Of a stretch of DNA of 59,707 bases, positions 34,881 through 46,425 are shown piece after piece. A program made the position numbers and the translations under genes. Source of the stretch: Pseudomonadota bacterium (GTDB lineage: Bacteria; Myxococcota_A; UBA9160; JADFDR01); the NCBI GenBank assembly GCA_003353845.1, contig PIVT01000018.1, forward strand, positions 1 through 59,707, read 5' to 3'. How positions within the stretch are numbered: the stretch's first letter is position 1; each line of letters opens with the position of its first letter. The notes below the pieces were generated by a model. That model did not search any database, was not told where the DNA came from, and saw only the letters and a program-made list of their open reading frames with translations.

Positions 34881-35957
34881 TCAGGCTTTGCTTAGGGTCT
34901 GTTTGGCGGCACCGGCCGGGGCCAGAGTGACGTCGCCCGCGAGCACGCGGCAGATACTACCGTCTTCGCGCGCAAGACGTAATGCACCATCGCTGTCGAT
35001 GCCCAAAACGGTCCCTGCATAACGCTGCCCACCGATTTCATCGATGGTGACGGCTTTGCCTTGCATGTGAAAACGTCGCTCAAAGCGGGGGCGCAGGGCT
35101 TCAAATCCCTGCCCCAGATGTTGGTCGAAGACCTCTTCCAAGCGCGCCAGCAGGCGGCGGGTAAAGTCCACGCGGTCGATCTGGCGCCCTGTGCTGTGGC
35201 TCAGGCTGGTGGCTTGGCTGCGAAAGGACTCGGGGAAGCTCTCGGGGTCCGCATTCAAGTTGATCCCGATTCCCAGTACCAGGGAATCGACGCGCGCGCC
35301 CTCGGCATGCATTTCCAAAAGAATGCCAGAAGTCTTTTTACCTCGAAGCAAGATGTCGTTGGGCCATTTGATGGAAACCTCGTCGCCGTCCGATGTTCCG
35401 TCGTCCACTTCCGAAGCAATGAGTTCCGCCACGGCAATGGCCGTGCTGAGGACGAACAGGGGAGCGGCCTCGGTCACGAGATTGGGTCGCAAAATGGCTG
35501 AAAGATAGAGGTTCTGATGGGGCGGCGAATAAAAACTTCGCCCCAAGCGCCCACGCCCCGCGGTTTGTTCCTCGGCCACCACGATGGTTCCGTGGGCGGC
35601 GCCTTGGCGGGCCAACTCTGCGGCGATGCGGTTGGTGGAGTCGGCGTGCTCATAGTGCTCGATGTGTTGTCCCAAGCTCTTGGTGTGTAGGCCAGCCCGA
35701 ATCAACTCGGGATAGAGCCGGTCGGGCAAGGTCTTGAGCTGGTAGCCGCCGCCCGCCGCACCTTCGATCTGGTAGCCGCGCGCACGCAGTTGCTCTACGT
35801 GCTTCCAAATTTGTGTACGGGAAACTTCAAGTTGGGTGCTTAACTCAGCGCCCGAAAAAGGAGCGCGTGGAGGGGCCTTCTGGGCACCCAGCGCGTCGAG
35901 GATGCTGAGAGCAGCCGCAGCCAGCTTAGTCGGTGTTTGTCGTGGCTCCATCGTCAT
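34881..35957 (-). CDS. birA: Biotin-protein ligase / biotin operon repressor
   Basis: 358 residues from the ATG at 35957 (35951 is an alternative); it overlaps nadC by about 30 bases. The N-terminal winged helix (about 10-80, SGAELSTQLEVSRTQIWKHVEQL) is followed by the ligase core: HADSTN, AEEQTAGRGRLGRSFYSPP (biotinoyl-AMP loop GRGRxGR), SIKWPNDI and the final C-terminal SH3-like part. The HTH means it may repress genes when not charged, as in E. coli. Part of valS-nadC-birA-coaX. Confidence 0.95.
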   Translation of the reverse strand: MTMEPRQTPTKLAAAALSILDALGAQKAPPRAPFSGAELSTQLEVSRTQIWKHVEQLRARGYQIEGAAGGGYQLKTLPDRLYPELIRAGLHTKSLGQHIEHYEHADSTNRIAAELARQGAAHGTIVVAEEQTAGRGRLGRSFYSPPHQNLYLSAILRPNLVTEAAPLFVLSTAIAVAELIASEVDDGTSDGDEVSIKWPNDILLRGKKTSGILLEMHAEGARVDSLVLGIGINLNADPESFPESFRSQATSLSHSTGRQIDRVDFTRRLLARLEEVFDQHLGQGFEALRPRFERRFHMQGKAVTIDEIGGQRYAGTVLGIDSDGALRLAREDGSICRVLAGDVTLAPAGAAKQTLSKA

Positions 35958-36854
35958 CCGGCTGCAGCTCGAGGGCAATGTCTACGGCGGGAGCCGAGTG
36001 GGTGAGGCAACCCAAGGAAATCTGGTGTACCCCGGTTTCAGCGTAGGCCCGCAAATTATCGAGCTGAATTCCTCCCGAGGCTTCCAATCGAACGCATTGT
36101 CCCAGCTTCTCCACAATCTGGCGGATTTCTTCCGGGTTCATATTGTCGAGCAAGAGAATGTCGGCGCCTGCTTCGGTTGCGGCTACGGCGTCTTCTTCGC
36201 TCTCCACTTCGATTTCAATACGCAGGTGAGCCGGTGCCTTGGCGCGTGCGGCGCGCACGCACTCGGCCACACCACCGGCGGCCGCCACGTGATTGTCCTT
36301 CAGCAAAATGCCGTCAAAGAGCCCCACACGATGATTGTGTGCACCGCCCACGGCAGTGGCGTATTTGTCCAGGGCGCGCCAGCCGGGCAAGGTCTTGCGC
36401 GTATCCAGCAGCCAGGTGTCCGTGCCGTACACTTCGGCCAGGTGCCGACGCGTCCAACTGGCGACACCACACATGCGCATGAGGAAATTGAGTGCGGTGC
36501 GCTCAGCAGCCAAGATGGCTTGCAAGGACCCGTCGATGATCAAAATAGTGTCACCGGCCTGGGCGATTTCCCCGTCTTCGATTTGAACCGCGATTTCCAG
36601 GCAGGGATCGATGGACGTGAAAACAGCGGCGGCCACTTCGGTGCCACACACGACGAGCTCTTCGCGGGCTTCGATGACGGCTGTGCCGAATTGGGCCTCT
36701 GGAATGCTGATTTGTGAGGTGATATCACCGTGGCCCAGGTCTTCCTCGATAGACCATTCGACCAGGGGGCTCCAAGTGGAATGGGGTGGCAGCGGGGGGC
36801 ACTCCAACTCGCTCTCGTCGTCGGCGTTCCTCGATGTGATTTGAATGTAGGGCG

Positions 36855-36858
<4 letters not shown>
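35926..36858 (-). CDS. nadC: Nicotinate-nucleotide pyrophosphorylase
   Basis: 310 residues. QPRTase joins quinolinate and PRPP to form nicotinate mononucleotide in NAD synthesis. Motifs: EDLGHGDITSQ, NFLMRMCGVASWTRRH, LLDTRKTLPGWRALDKYATAVGG, HRVGLFDGILLKDNH and IEVEVES-type ends. The start overlaps the valS stop (ATGA). The N-terminal about 20 residues extend beyond the usual family start. Confidence 0.96.
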
Positions 36859-39533
<2,675 letters not shown>

Positions 39534-39554
39534 GGGGAGACGAGTCTAACGACC

Positions 39555-39586
39555 GACGCCCTCCGTCGCTAGCGACGGAGGGCGTC
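39555..39586. terminator. 32-bp perfect palindrome before valS
   Basis: Sixteen-base arms with no spacer (gacgccctccgtcgct and its complement). It lies between the stop of the leftward receiver gene at 39633 and the valS start, so it probably ends that transcript. Only a weak T content follows. A second small hairpin, 39600-39618, precedes it. Confidence 0.6.
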
Positions 39587-39632
39587 TGATTCGACTCTTC
39601 CAGGCCAGCTGGAAGCTGCCCGAGAGAGGTTC

Positions 39633-41021
39633 TTATTCTCCCTTGAGCTTGGAAATTTCTTCCTTGATCAAGGACTCTGCCATTTGCGGAATGACTTCCC
39701 AGGCGACAGCCTCGATGCGCTGTAGCGCATCCTTCACCAGTTTCTCGGAGACATCACTGAAGGCTTCCCAGGCCATCTTCTCCAAGGTCTCGTGCATTTG
39801 CTGCTGGAATTCGGGGGTCAGTAGATCCGCCCCGCTCAAAGCTGCGGCAGGCTCGGCTGCGGCTTCGGCCACGGGCTCGGGCGCATTGGCTGTTTCCCAG
39901 GGCTCTTCCAGTGTTCCACCAAATTCGGCGGGAATATCGGTTTCCTCTTCACTGAACTCAATGGCGGTGGGCGTCACTTCCAGGGGCTCCGCTGCAGGAG
40001 GTTCTTCGAAGCTGATCACCGGTGCAGCAGGGGGTTCTTCTTCAGCGATTTCCATGCTGATGGGAGCTGCACTTTCGGGCATGTCAAACCCTTCTGGCAT
40101 AACAAAGGTGGCGTCTTCGGGGGTGGGGCTGCCGGAGTCGCTGGGCGTACTCACGACCGTGGCAAAGGTAGAATCTTCCGAAGAGCTGCTGAAATCGTGA
40201 GACGTATCTCCCCAGTCGTCATCCAGGCTGGCCACTGGGGCCACGCTGGCTTCGGGAGCGGGATGAATTTCAGTGCTGTTGTCCTCGGGCATGAAGGCAA
40301 TGGTCTCATTCATCGAGTGGGGAACGGCATCCATGGTTTCGGCGCTTAGATCCGGGGCTTCCGCAAAGTCTGCGCTGGAAGTGGCCAGGGGATCATCCTC
40401 CTCGCCTGGAAGGATAAACGCGTTGTCCTCGTCGTCGCCTTCATCCGCGAAGGGGAAGTCCTGCTCGGCGGCAGCTTCATCAGCGAAAGGAAAGTCCTCT
40501 TCGGCGTCGAGTTGCACGACGGGTCGCGGTGGTTCCATGGAAAAGTCTTGGGTGGATTCGTTGGGATCGTCACCGCCCATGATTGCAGCGTCGAAGGCCT
40601 GTGTCAGTTCTCCGGGAGCGGTGACTTCGGCAACGGCTTCCTCTTCTGCTTCGGGGCCAGCGAGAATTTCGTTCACGCGCTCCACAAGAGATTGCGCCTC
40701 AAAAGGTTTGGTGATGTGGCCCAGGGCGCCCACTTGTTTGGCGCGAGCCTCGTCAAAGGGTTCGAAGGTTCCCGAAAGCAGCAAGACCGGGATGTGCTTC
40801 AGTGCTTCGTCTGAGGTGACGGCTTCGCAGACTTCGTAGCCATCGAGTCCGGGCATAACGACGTCGGCCAGGATGATGTCCGGGTGGATCTCTCGCGCTT
40901 TGGTTAGCGCGTCGTCGCCGTTATCCACGGTGACGAGATCGAGCTCCTCATTGGCAAAACTGAGTCCGACAACCTTCTGGATCGTGACACTGTCATCGGC
41001 GAGAAGTAGCGTTTTGGGCAT
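39633..41021 (-). CDS. REC protein with acidic linker and conserved helical C-terminus
   Basis: 462 residues (GAGGGG seven bases upstream of the ATG). A receiver (about 1-120; LLLADDSVTIQ, phospho-acceptor in ILADVVMPG, Lys in HITKPFE) is followed by a 270-residue very acidic, Pro- and Ser-rich linker with two copies of DFPFADE (about 180-200) and a C-terminal helix bundle (about 400-462; EFQQQMHETLEKMAWEAF, then ALQRIEAVAWEVIPQMAE). This overall design is found in receiver proteins of myxobacteria and relatives. I do not know its partner. Located upstream of valS and divergent from a PP2C gene. Confidence 0.82.
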   Translation of the reverse strand: MPKTLLLADDSVTIQKVVGLSFANEELDLVTVDNGDDALTKAREIHPDIILADVVMPGLDGYEVCEAVTSDEALKHIPVLLLSGTFEPFDEARAKQVGALGHITKPFEAQSLVERVNEILAGPEAEEEAVAEVTAPGELTQAFDAAIMGGDDPNESTQDFSMEPPRPVVQLDAEEDFPFADEAAAEQDFPFADEGDDEDNAFILPGEEDDPLATSSADFAEAPDLSAETMDAVPHSMNETIAFMPEDNSTEIHPAPEASVAPVASLDDDWGDTSHDFSSSSEDSTFATVVSTPSDSGSPTPEDATFVMPEGFDMPESAAPISMEIAEEEPPAAPVISFEEPPAAEPLEVTPTAIEFSEEETDIPAEFGGTLEEPWETANAPEPVAEAAAEPAAALSGADLLTPEFQQQMHETLEKMAWEAFSDVSEKLVKDALQRIEAVAWEVIPQMAESLIKEEISKLKGE

Positions 41022-41304
41022 TGCGGGTCCCCTCTATAGGCAGCACAAGGCAGCAAGTGTTCAATTCCACTACATCGGTGGTATTGCGTACCGGAGATGG
41101 TATCGACTGGAATTGCTCTTAGATTGAATGATTTTTCGAGGCATTCGTCCAGTCCTGATCGAAACTCTTCCTACAATTTCCGCGGTTAAGTTGCCCAGGT
41201 GAATTCCCGATAACTCCTACGCATGCTCCGTGTAAGCTAAAACACGTCGGTTTTCAGGTGAAATGACGAATTTTGGCCCTGGTGGGGATGTTTGAGGGTA
41301 ATCC

Positions 41305-42090
41305 GTGATCAAGATTCAATGTGCAGGGTTGACGGACGTCGGACGAGTCCGAGTAGCGAACGAGGACAGCTTGGCCGTCGTTCCCGACCTGGGTTTGTTT
41401 ATCGTCGCCGACGGTATGGGTGGTCACAAGGCTGGAAAACACGCCAGTGTCATGGCCGTCGAGCGCTTGGTGGAGACCATTCGCGCCTTGGGTGGCGTAC
41501 AGACCAGCGGCGCCGAGCGACTTCGCGCAGCCACCACACACGCCAATACAGAAATTTATGAAGCAGGGCAGGCTGCTGAAGAGTTGAGCGGCATGGGAAC
41601 CACCATGGTGGCCCTGTTTATCTCGGAGCAGCGGGCGGCCCTGGCTCATGTGGGCGACAGCCGCGCGTACCTGGTGCGCGCTGGGCGCATCCGACAATTG
41701 ACTGACGATCACTCGGTGGTGGGCGAATTGCTTCGCCGAAATGAGATCAGCGAACGCGCTGCGCGCGATCATCCACATCGCCACGTGATTACGCGCGCTC
41801 TGGGTGTGCGGCCCAAGGTCGAGCCCGACCTGGGCGAGATCGCCCCCTTGGACAGGGACACTTTCGTGCTGTGCTCCGATGGTCTGACCAATCATTTGGA
41901 AGACGATGACATCATGAAGTTGGCCACGGCAGAGGAGAACTTGGAAGCCAACTGTCAGCGCATGGTGGAGTTGGCCAAGAAGCGCGGCGGACGAGACAAC
42001 ATCACTGTCGTACTGGTGCGCTGCGAACAAGACGAAGAAGAGAATACCGATCCCTCCGCTGGACGGTACAAGGTGGATTGCAGCAGTTAG
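41305..42090 (+). CDS. PP2C-type serine/threonine phosphatase
   Basis: 261 residues from a GTG with GAGGG six bases upstream. All PP2C elements are standard: GRVRVANEDS, LFIVADGMGGHKAG (DGMGG), GMGTTMVALF, HVGDSRAYLVRAG, TDDHS and GRDNITVVLVRC. It is a Stp1/PrpC-type phosphatase reversing Ser/Thr kinase action. No kinase gene is visible in the window. It converges with fliA through a clear terminator. Confidence 0.93.
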   Translation: MIKIQCAGLTDVGRVRVANEDSLAVVPDLGLFIVADGMGGHKAGKHASVMAVERLVETIRALGGVQTSGAERLRAATTHANTEIYEAGQAAEELSGMGTTMVALFISEQRAALAHVGDSRAYLVRAGRIRQLTDDHSVVGELLRRNEISERAARDHPHRHVITRALGVRPKVEPDLGEIAPLDRDTFVLCSDGLTNHLEDDDIMKLATAEENLEANCQRMVELAKKRGGRDNITVVLVRCEQDEEENTDPSAGRYKVDCSS

Positions 42091-42146
42091 GTTTCCCCCG
42101 GCCTGGCTTCGACGACGGAGGCTGGAAAACGCAGGTGCCAAACTTT

Positions 42147-42188
42147 GAACGCCCTCGATCATTTCTGATCGAGGGCGTTCGGGCTTTT
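42147..42188. terminator. Rho-independent terminator between PP2C and fliA
   Basis: A perfect 15-bp stem (42147-42161 with 42166-42180) with a TTTC tetraloop, followed by GGGCTTTTG on the plus strand. It serves the plus-strand phosphatase and, with the A/T-rich left flank, the leftward fliA. Confidence 0.85.
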
Positions 42189-42217
42189 GGGGTATTCAAC
42201 TGCTTGAGAAAACTTTC

Positions 42218-42988
42218 TTACATGCGCGCCTCAATGGCGTTCTTCAGCTTGGCGCGCAGGCGCAGAACGGATTTGGTGTGGATCTGGCACACGCGTGATT
42301 CGGTGATGCCCAGGATGTTTCCAATCTCTTTCATGTTGAGATCGTCGTAGTAGTAAAAGGAGATCACCAAGCGCTCTTTCTCGGGCAAGGTGCCAATGGT
42401 GTTGGCCACGATCTCTTTCATTTCACAGAGCTTGAAGGTTGCAAAGGGGTTCTCGGAGTTTACGTCCTCAACGATGTCGGCGTAGCCGCCGGTGCGCTCT
42501 CCGTCGGGGCCAGTACCGCGAATCTCTTCCAGGTTGATCAGCGAGATGCCGCGCACTTGGTTGATGAGTTCGTGAAACTTAGGCAGTTGCAGGCCCAGGG
42601 AGTCGGCCACTTCTTGATCGTGTGCCGCACGGCCCAGGCGCTGTTCCACTTCGCCGTAAGCAGCTTCGAGTTTGCGCCCTTTTTGTCGAACACTTCGAGG
42701 AACCCAGTCCAAGGAACGAAGTTGATCGAGAATGGCACCCTTGATGCGGAACTCGGCGTAGGTTTTGAACTTGCAGTTTTTACCGGGGTCGTACTTTTCA
42801 ATGGCATCGATCAAGCCGATCACGCCAGTGTTGTGCAAGTCTTCCAAGTCGATATGGGAAGGAAGCCGAACGCCGATGCGATTTACGATGTATCGGATCA
42901 ACGAAGTGTGCTCGAGAATAATCTGCTCTTTTACGTGTGCTGGAATCTCGCTGTACTGTTCTTTGGCCTCGGTCAATAATGCTTCCAT
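42218..42988 (-). CDS. fliA: RNA polymerase sigma factor FliA/WhiG type (sigma-28)
   Basis: 256 residues from the ATG at 42988, which has AAGGA six bases upstream. A farther ATG at 43072 is only about two bases from the start site predicted from the sigma-54 promoter at 43085, so it would lack a leader. Region 2 (PSHIDLEDLHNTGVIGLIDAIEKYD, then FRIKGAILDQLRSLDWVPRS) and regions 3-4 (LPEKERLVISFYYYDDLNMKEIG) are intact. In motile bacteria FliA runs late flagellar and chemotaxis genes; no flagellar gene is within this window. Confidence 0.93.
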   Translation of the reverse strand: MEALLTEAKEQYSEIPAHVKEQIILEHTSLIRYIVNRIGVRLPSHIDLEDLHNTGVIGLIDAIEKYDPGKNCKFKTYAEFRIKGAILDQLRSLDWVPRSVRQKGRKLEAAYGEVEQRLGRAAHDQEVADSLGLQLPKFHELINQVRGISLINLEEIRGTGPDGERTGGYADIVEDVNSENPFATFKLCEMKEIVANTIGTLPEKERLVISFYYYDDLNMKEIGNILGITESRVCQIHTKSVLRLRAKLKNAIEARM

Positions 42989-43084
42989 GTGGGTTCCTTT
43001 TCCCGCGGACTTGTCCGCGGCCTCCTGCGACTCAGCTAAAGTGTTTTCTGATGTTGTTGCCTTGATGCCCATGCGCCTGGTTAG

Positions 43085-43100
43085 AGCACGCCTTGTGCCA
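43085..43100 (-). promoter_or_regulatory. Sigma-54 promoter of fliA
   Basis: Minus-strand TGGCACAAGGCGTGCT, matching TGGCAC-N5-TTGCW with GG and GC ten bases apart and one mismatch. The start site would be near 43074. It sits just behind the terminator of the upstream NtrC-family gene. Confidence 0.75.
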
Positions 43101-43107
43101 ACTTGAG

Positions 43108-43140
43108 AAAAAAAGAGTCATATTTTCGGAAAAATGACTC
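43108..43140 (-). terminator. Rho-independent terminator of the NtrC-family gene
   Basis: On the minus strand GAGTCAT-ttttccgaaaat-ATGACTC is followed directly by seven Ts (43108-43114). It lies 237 bases after the stop at 43378, an unusually long 3-prime untranslated region with no ORF of interest (43141-43377), which might hold a small RNA. Confidence 0.85.
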
Positions 43141-43377
43141 AAGTGATCTCTGGATTGCAGCTACCTGGCGTTAAATGCGGAACACAAAAGGATTTTTGTG
43201 ATTTGCCATGGAATGGCAGTGTGAAAAGTTTTTCAGGTAATCACTGCAGCCAAGTGCTGCGTTTTACGCAACGAGCCGGCAGAAGTGTTGAATTCTCGAC
43301 GCTACTGGATTGGAGGTGCCGTAAAACCGTCACTTCAGTGACAAATTTCGGTCGTCAAAGGGTGGGAATTGACGCTT

Positions 43378-44793
43378 TTAGTCGTCGGTGTCAGGCGAGG
43401 AAAGTTTTTTCTTTTTTATCTTTTCAAGCAGTGTGGTGCGATTGAGCCCCAGCATTTTCGCGGCCTTGTTTTTGTTCCAACTGGTTTTGTCCAAGGCCTG
43501 GCTGATGAGGTCGGTTTCGAAAAGATCCACCAATTCGTTGAAGGAGACGCCTGAACTGGGAAGGGAGGGAGCCGTGGGTGCGCTGGCCAGCGGGGCTGTG
43601 CGCAGCTGGCGAGGTAAATCGCCGATGTCGAGTTCGCCTTCGCTGCGCAGGACCACCATGCGTTCCAGGGTGTTTTCCAGTTCGCGCACATTGCCTGGCC
43701 AGCCATAGTCTTTGAGTAGGTTCAAGGCCTCGGAATCGATGCCTTGAACCTTCTTGTTCTTATTCTTGTTGAGTTTTTCAATAAAGAAATCCACAAGCAG
43801 TTCGACATCGCCCGCCCGTTCGCGCAAGGGCGGGACCTCAATGGGGATGACATTGAGTCTGTAATAAAGGTCTTCGCGGAAGCGGCCATCGGCAATCGCC
43901 GTAGGCAAGTCTTGATTGGTGGCCGCGATGACGCGCACATCGACTGCGATGGTTTTGGAGGAGCCTACGGGCTCGAAGCTTCGTTCTTGCAACACGCGCA
44001 AGAGTTTCACCTGCAGGTTCAAACTCATGTCACCAATTTCATCCAAGAAGATGGTTCCGCCATTGGCGACGGAAAAACGGCCCTCTCGATGACTTGAGGC
44101 ATTGGTGAAGGCACCTTTGACATGGCCAAAGAGTTCACTCTCCAAGAGCTCCTCGGGGATGGCTCCGCAGTTCACTGTGACCAGCATGCGGTCGGCGCGC
44201 TGACTGTTGTAGTGCAGGGCGCGCGCGAAGAGTTCTTTGCCCGTGCCGCTTTCACCGGTAACGAGGCAGGTGCTGTCGGAGTCTGCCACCTTGCGCACAA
44301 TATCCAGCGACTCCTGCAAGGCGGGGCTATTGCCCACGATATTTCCAAAACCGTATTGCGAGCGCAGTTGGGTATGGAGCAGTCGATTCTCCACCTTCAA
44401 GCGTTTGTGTTCCACGGCTTGTTCCACAAGTCGGCGAATGGGATCGGGGTTGCCTTGTTCAAAATGTTTGTCGAGGTACCAGTGCGCTCCGGCCTTCAGG
44501 GCCTCCAGCGAGTACTCCGCGCTGCCTTGCCCGGTGATCACGATGCAGGGGAGGGTGTTGTCGATCTCTTGGATCTGGCGGACCACCTCAATGCCATTGA
44601 TGCCGGGTAGATTCACATCCACCAGGACCAGGTCCAGTTGCTCGGAGTTGACGGCTTTCATCCCCTCAAGACCGTCACAGGCCGTGGTCACGGAATAGCC
44701 CGCGCGAATCAGAATGCGCTCCAGCATGCTGCGGTAGCCATCGTCATCGTCGACAACAAGGACGTGGGCTTTTAGGTGGGGTTCAGTGGTCAT
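43378..44793 (-). CDS. NtrC-family sigma-54 activator (REC-AAA-Fis)
   Basis: 471 residues. Receiver (about 8-125; VLVVDDDDGYR, phospho-acceptor in LVLVDVNLPGING), AAA+ sigma-54 interaction domain (about 150-385; Walker A TGESGTGKE, GHVKGAFTNA in the place of GAFTGA, Walker B LDEIGD, and WPGNVRELEN) and a C-terminal Fis-type helix-turn-helix (about 420-465; AAKMLGLNRTTLLEK). Loop 1 has Asn where almost all activators have Gly (GAFTNA), which is unusual as this loop contacts sigma-54. Could activate fliA or the other sigma-54 promoter. Confidence 0.94.
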   Translation of the reverse strand: MTTEPHLKAHVLVVDDDDGYRSMLERILIRAGYSVTTACDGLEGMKAVNSEQLDLVLVDVNLPGINGIEVVRQIQEIDNTLPCIVITGQGSAEYSLEALKAGAHWYLDKHFEQGNPDPIRRLVEQAVEHKRLKVENRLLHTQLRSQYGFGNIVGNSPALQESLDIVRKVADSDSTCLVTGESGTGKELFARALHYNSQRADRMLVTVNCGAIPEELLESELFGHVKGAFTNASSHREGRFSVANGGTIFLDEIGDMSLNLQVKLLRVLQERSFEPVGSSKTIAVDVRVIAATNQDLPTAIADGRFREDLYYRLNVIPIEVPPLRERAGDVELLVDFFIEKLNKNKNKKVQGIDSEALNLLKDYGWPGNVRELENTLERMVVLRSEGELDIGDLPRQLRTAPLASAPTAPSLPSSGVSFNELVDLFETDLISQALDKTSWNKNKAAKMLGLNRTTLLEKIKKKKLSSPDTDD

Positions 44794-44845
44794 GAAGGGG
44801 CAGCACTTCTTCCTTTCGGTTTACCTGAGTTTAGTTTCTCTCATT

Positions 44846-44861
44846 TGGGATTCAAGGTGCC
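44846..44861 (+). promoter_or_regulatory. Weak sigma-54-like site upstream of the second NtrC-family gene
   Basis: TGGGATTCAAGGTGCC keeps GG and GC at the right spacing but differs from consensus at several bases. It lies 43 bases before the ATG at 44904. Autoregulation is possible; a chance match is as likely. Confidence 0.3.
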
Positions 44862-44903
44862 TGTTGAACTCAAGAGTCCCGGACTTGGGACCGATGGGGA
44901 GAT

Positions 44904-46316
44904 ATGCAAGAAAATCCGCAAGCACCATCGAAAAACTCCTCTTTTGGGCCCTCAGGGGAGATTGGCGAGGGCTTCATCCTGCTCATGGATGATGAGCCCC
45001 TCTTGCTCCAGGCCTTGCGCCGTATTCTGGAAGCCGATGGCTATAAAGTGAGACTTGCCTCGGATATGCAGGAGCTGGAGCCGCATTTGTCGGACCCCGA
45101 CCTGGCCGTGATGTTGCTGGATCTCTTTATGAAGGAAACGCGTGGTGTCGACGTACTGGAGCGCGTGAAGCGCGAGCGGCCCGAAGTCGAGGTCATCATG
45201 ATGACAGGCTACGCCACGGTGGAAAGTGCCGTGAGTTGTATGCAGCGTGGGGCCTTTGATTACCTGGCCAAGCCTTTCGACGATGTGCATCGCGTGAATA
45301 CCACGGTTCAAAAAGCATTGGAGCGCCGGCAACTGGTGACGCGCAACCATCAGTTGGAGCAGGAGTTGCGCAATCGTCCCGGGAGTTCGGACATGGGGCT
45401 GATTGGGAATTCGCCTCCCATGCGCAAATTGATTCGAACCATTCAGAGCCTGCGCAACAATGAAAGTCAGATCTTGATTCAAGGGGAAAGTGGGACGGGA
45501 AAGGAGTTGGTGGCCAAGGCCATTCACGGCGAGAGCGCCCGTACAGGAAAAATCTTTGTCCCTGTGGATTGTGGCGCCTTGCCCGAGTCCATCATTGAAA
45601 GTGAACTCTTCGGACATCAGCGCGGTGCCTATACGGGTGCCGTTGGAGCCACGGGACTGTTTCGTGCCGCCGACGGGGGCACGCTTTTTCTCGATGAAAT
45701 TGGAGAGATTCCGCTCTCGGTACAGGCCAAATTGCTGCGTTCACTGCAGAACAAAGAGGTGCGGCCCGTGGGTTCTGGCGAGGCGCTCCCCGTCGATATT
45801 CGGGTGATCTCCGCGACCCATCGAGATTTGTCGAGCATGGTGACCCAGGGTCAATTCCGCATGGACCTGTTTTATCGCCTGAATGTCGTTCGCGTTGAAA
45901 TCCCGCCCTTGCGCGAGCGCAAGGAAGACATTCCGCTTCTGATTCATAGCTTTTTGGCCGGACATCGGGCCAAGGGATCCGTGGTGCAGAGCGTGTCCGA
46001 CGAATCCTTGGAGCAGCTGTTACAGCACAACTGGCCGGGCAATGTTCGGGAGTTGGAAAACGTCATCGAGTCTGCCGTGGCCCTCACGCAGAAGGAATTC
46101 TTGGATCCATCGGATTTCCCCTTCGGGCGATCTTCCTCACGCGTTAAATCGGAGCCCCTGACCGAGGTCGAACTCTCCCTGGCCTCTTACGAGCGCTGCG
46201 CGCTTGAGCGCGCGCTGCAGGATTCAGCGGGCGACGTGCGAGCCGCAGCCAAACAGCTGGGAATTGGCCGCAGCACCTTCTATCGCAAGCTGGCTCGACA
46301 CGGAATTGAGTCGTAA
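44904..46316 (+). CDS. NtrC-family sigma-54 activator (REC-AAA-Fis)
   Basis: 470 residues. A receiver (about 25-140; ILLMDDEPLLLQ, phospho-acceptor in VMLLDLFMKET, Lys in DYLAKPFDD) after a 20-residue leader, then AAA+ (about 165-395; QGESGTGKE, GHQRGAYTGA with GAYTGA, LDEIGE, WPGNVRELEN) and Fis HTH (about 425-470; AAKQLGIGRSTFYRKL). All functional residues are intact, so it should activate sigma-54 promoters. It is followed 109 bases later by a sensor kinase that could phosphorylate it. Confidence 0.94.
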   Translation: MQENPQAPSKNSSFGPSGEIGEGFILLMDDEPLLLQALRRILEADGYKVRLASDMQELEPHLSDPDLAVMLLDLFMKETRGVDVLERVKRERPEVEVIMMTGYATVESAVSCMQRGAFDYLAKPFDDVHRVNTTVQKALERRQLVTRNHQLEQELRNRPGSSDMGLIGNSPPMRKLIRTIQSLRNNESQILIQGESGTGKELVAKAIHGESARTGKIFVPVDCGALPESIIESELFGHQRGAYTGAVGATGLFRAADGGTLFLDEIGEIPLSVQAKLLRSLQNKEVRPVGSGEALPVDIRVISATHRDLSSMVTQGQFRMDLFYRLNVVRVEIPPLRERKEDIPLLIHSFLAGHRAKGSVVQSVSDESLEQLLQHNWPGNVRELENVIESAVALTQKEFLDPSDFPFGRSSSRVKSEPLTEVELSLASYERCALERALQDSAGDVRAAAKQLGIGRSTFYRKLARHGIES

Positions 46317-46425
46317 ATCCATAGGAATACAAGGCTATTTTGAGTGAATCACGGGGTGCCTTCCGGTAAGCTTGTGCTCTTGGGCCCATGAGCATGGCGA
46401 GTGCAAGTGGCAAGAAAGGAGCCTG

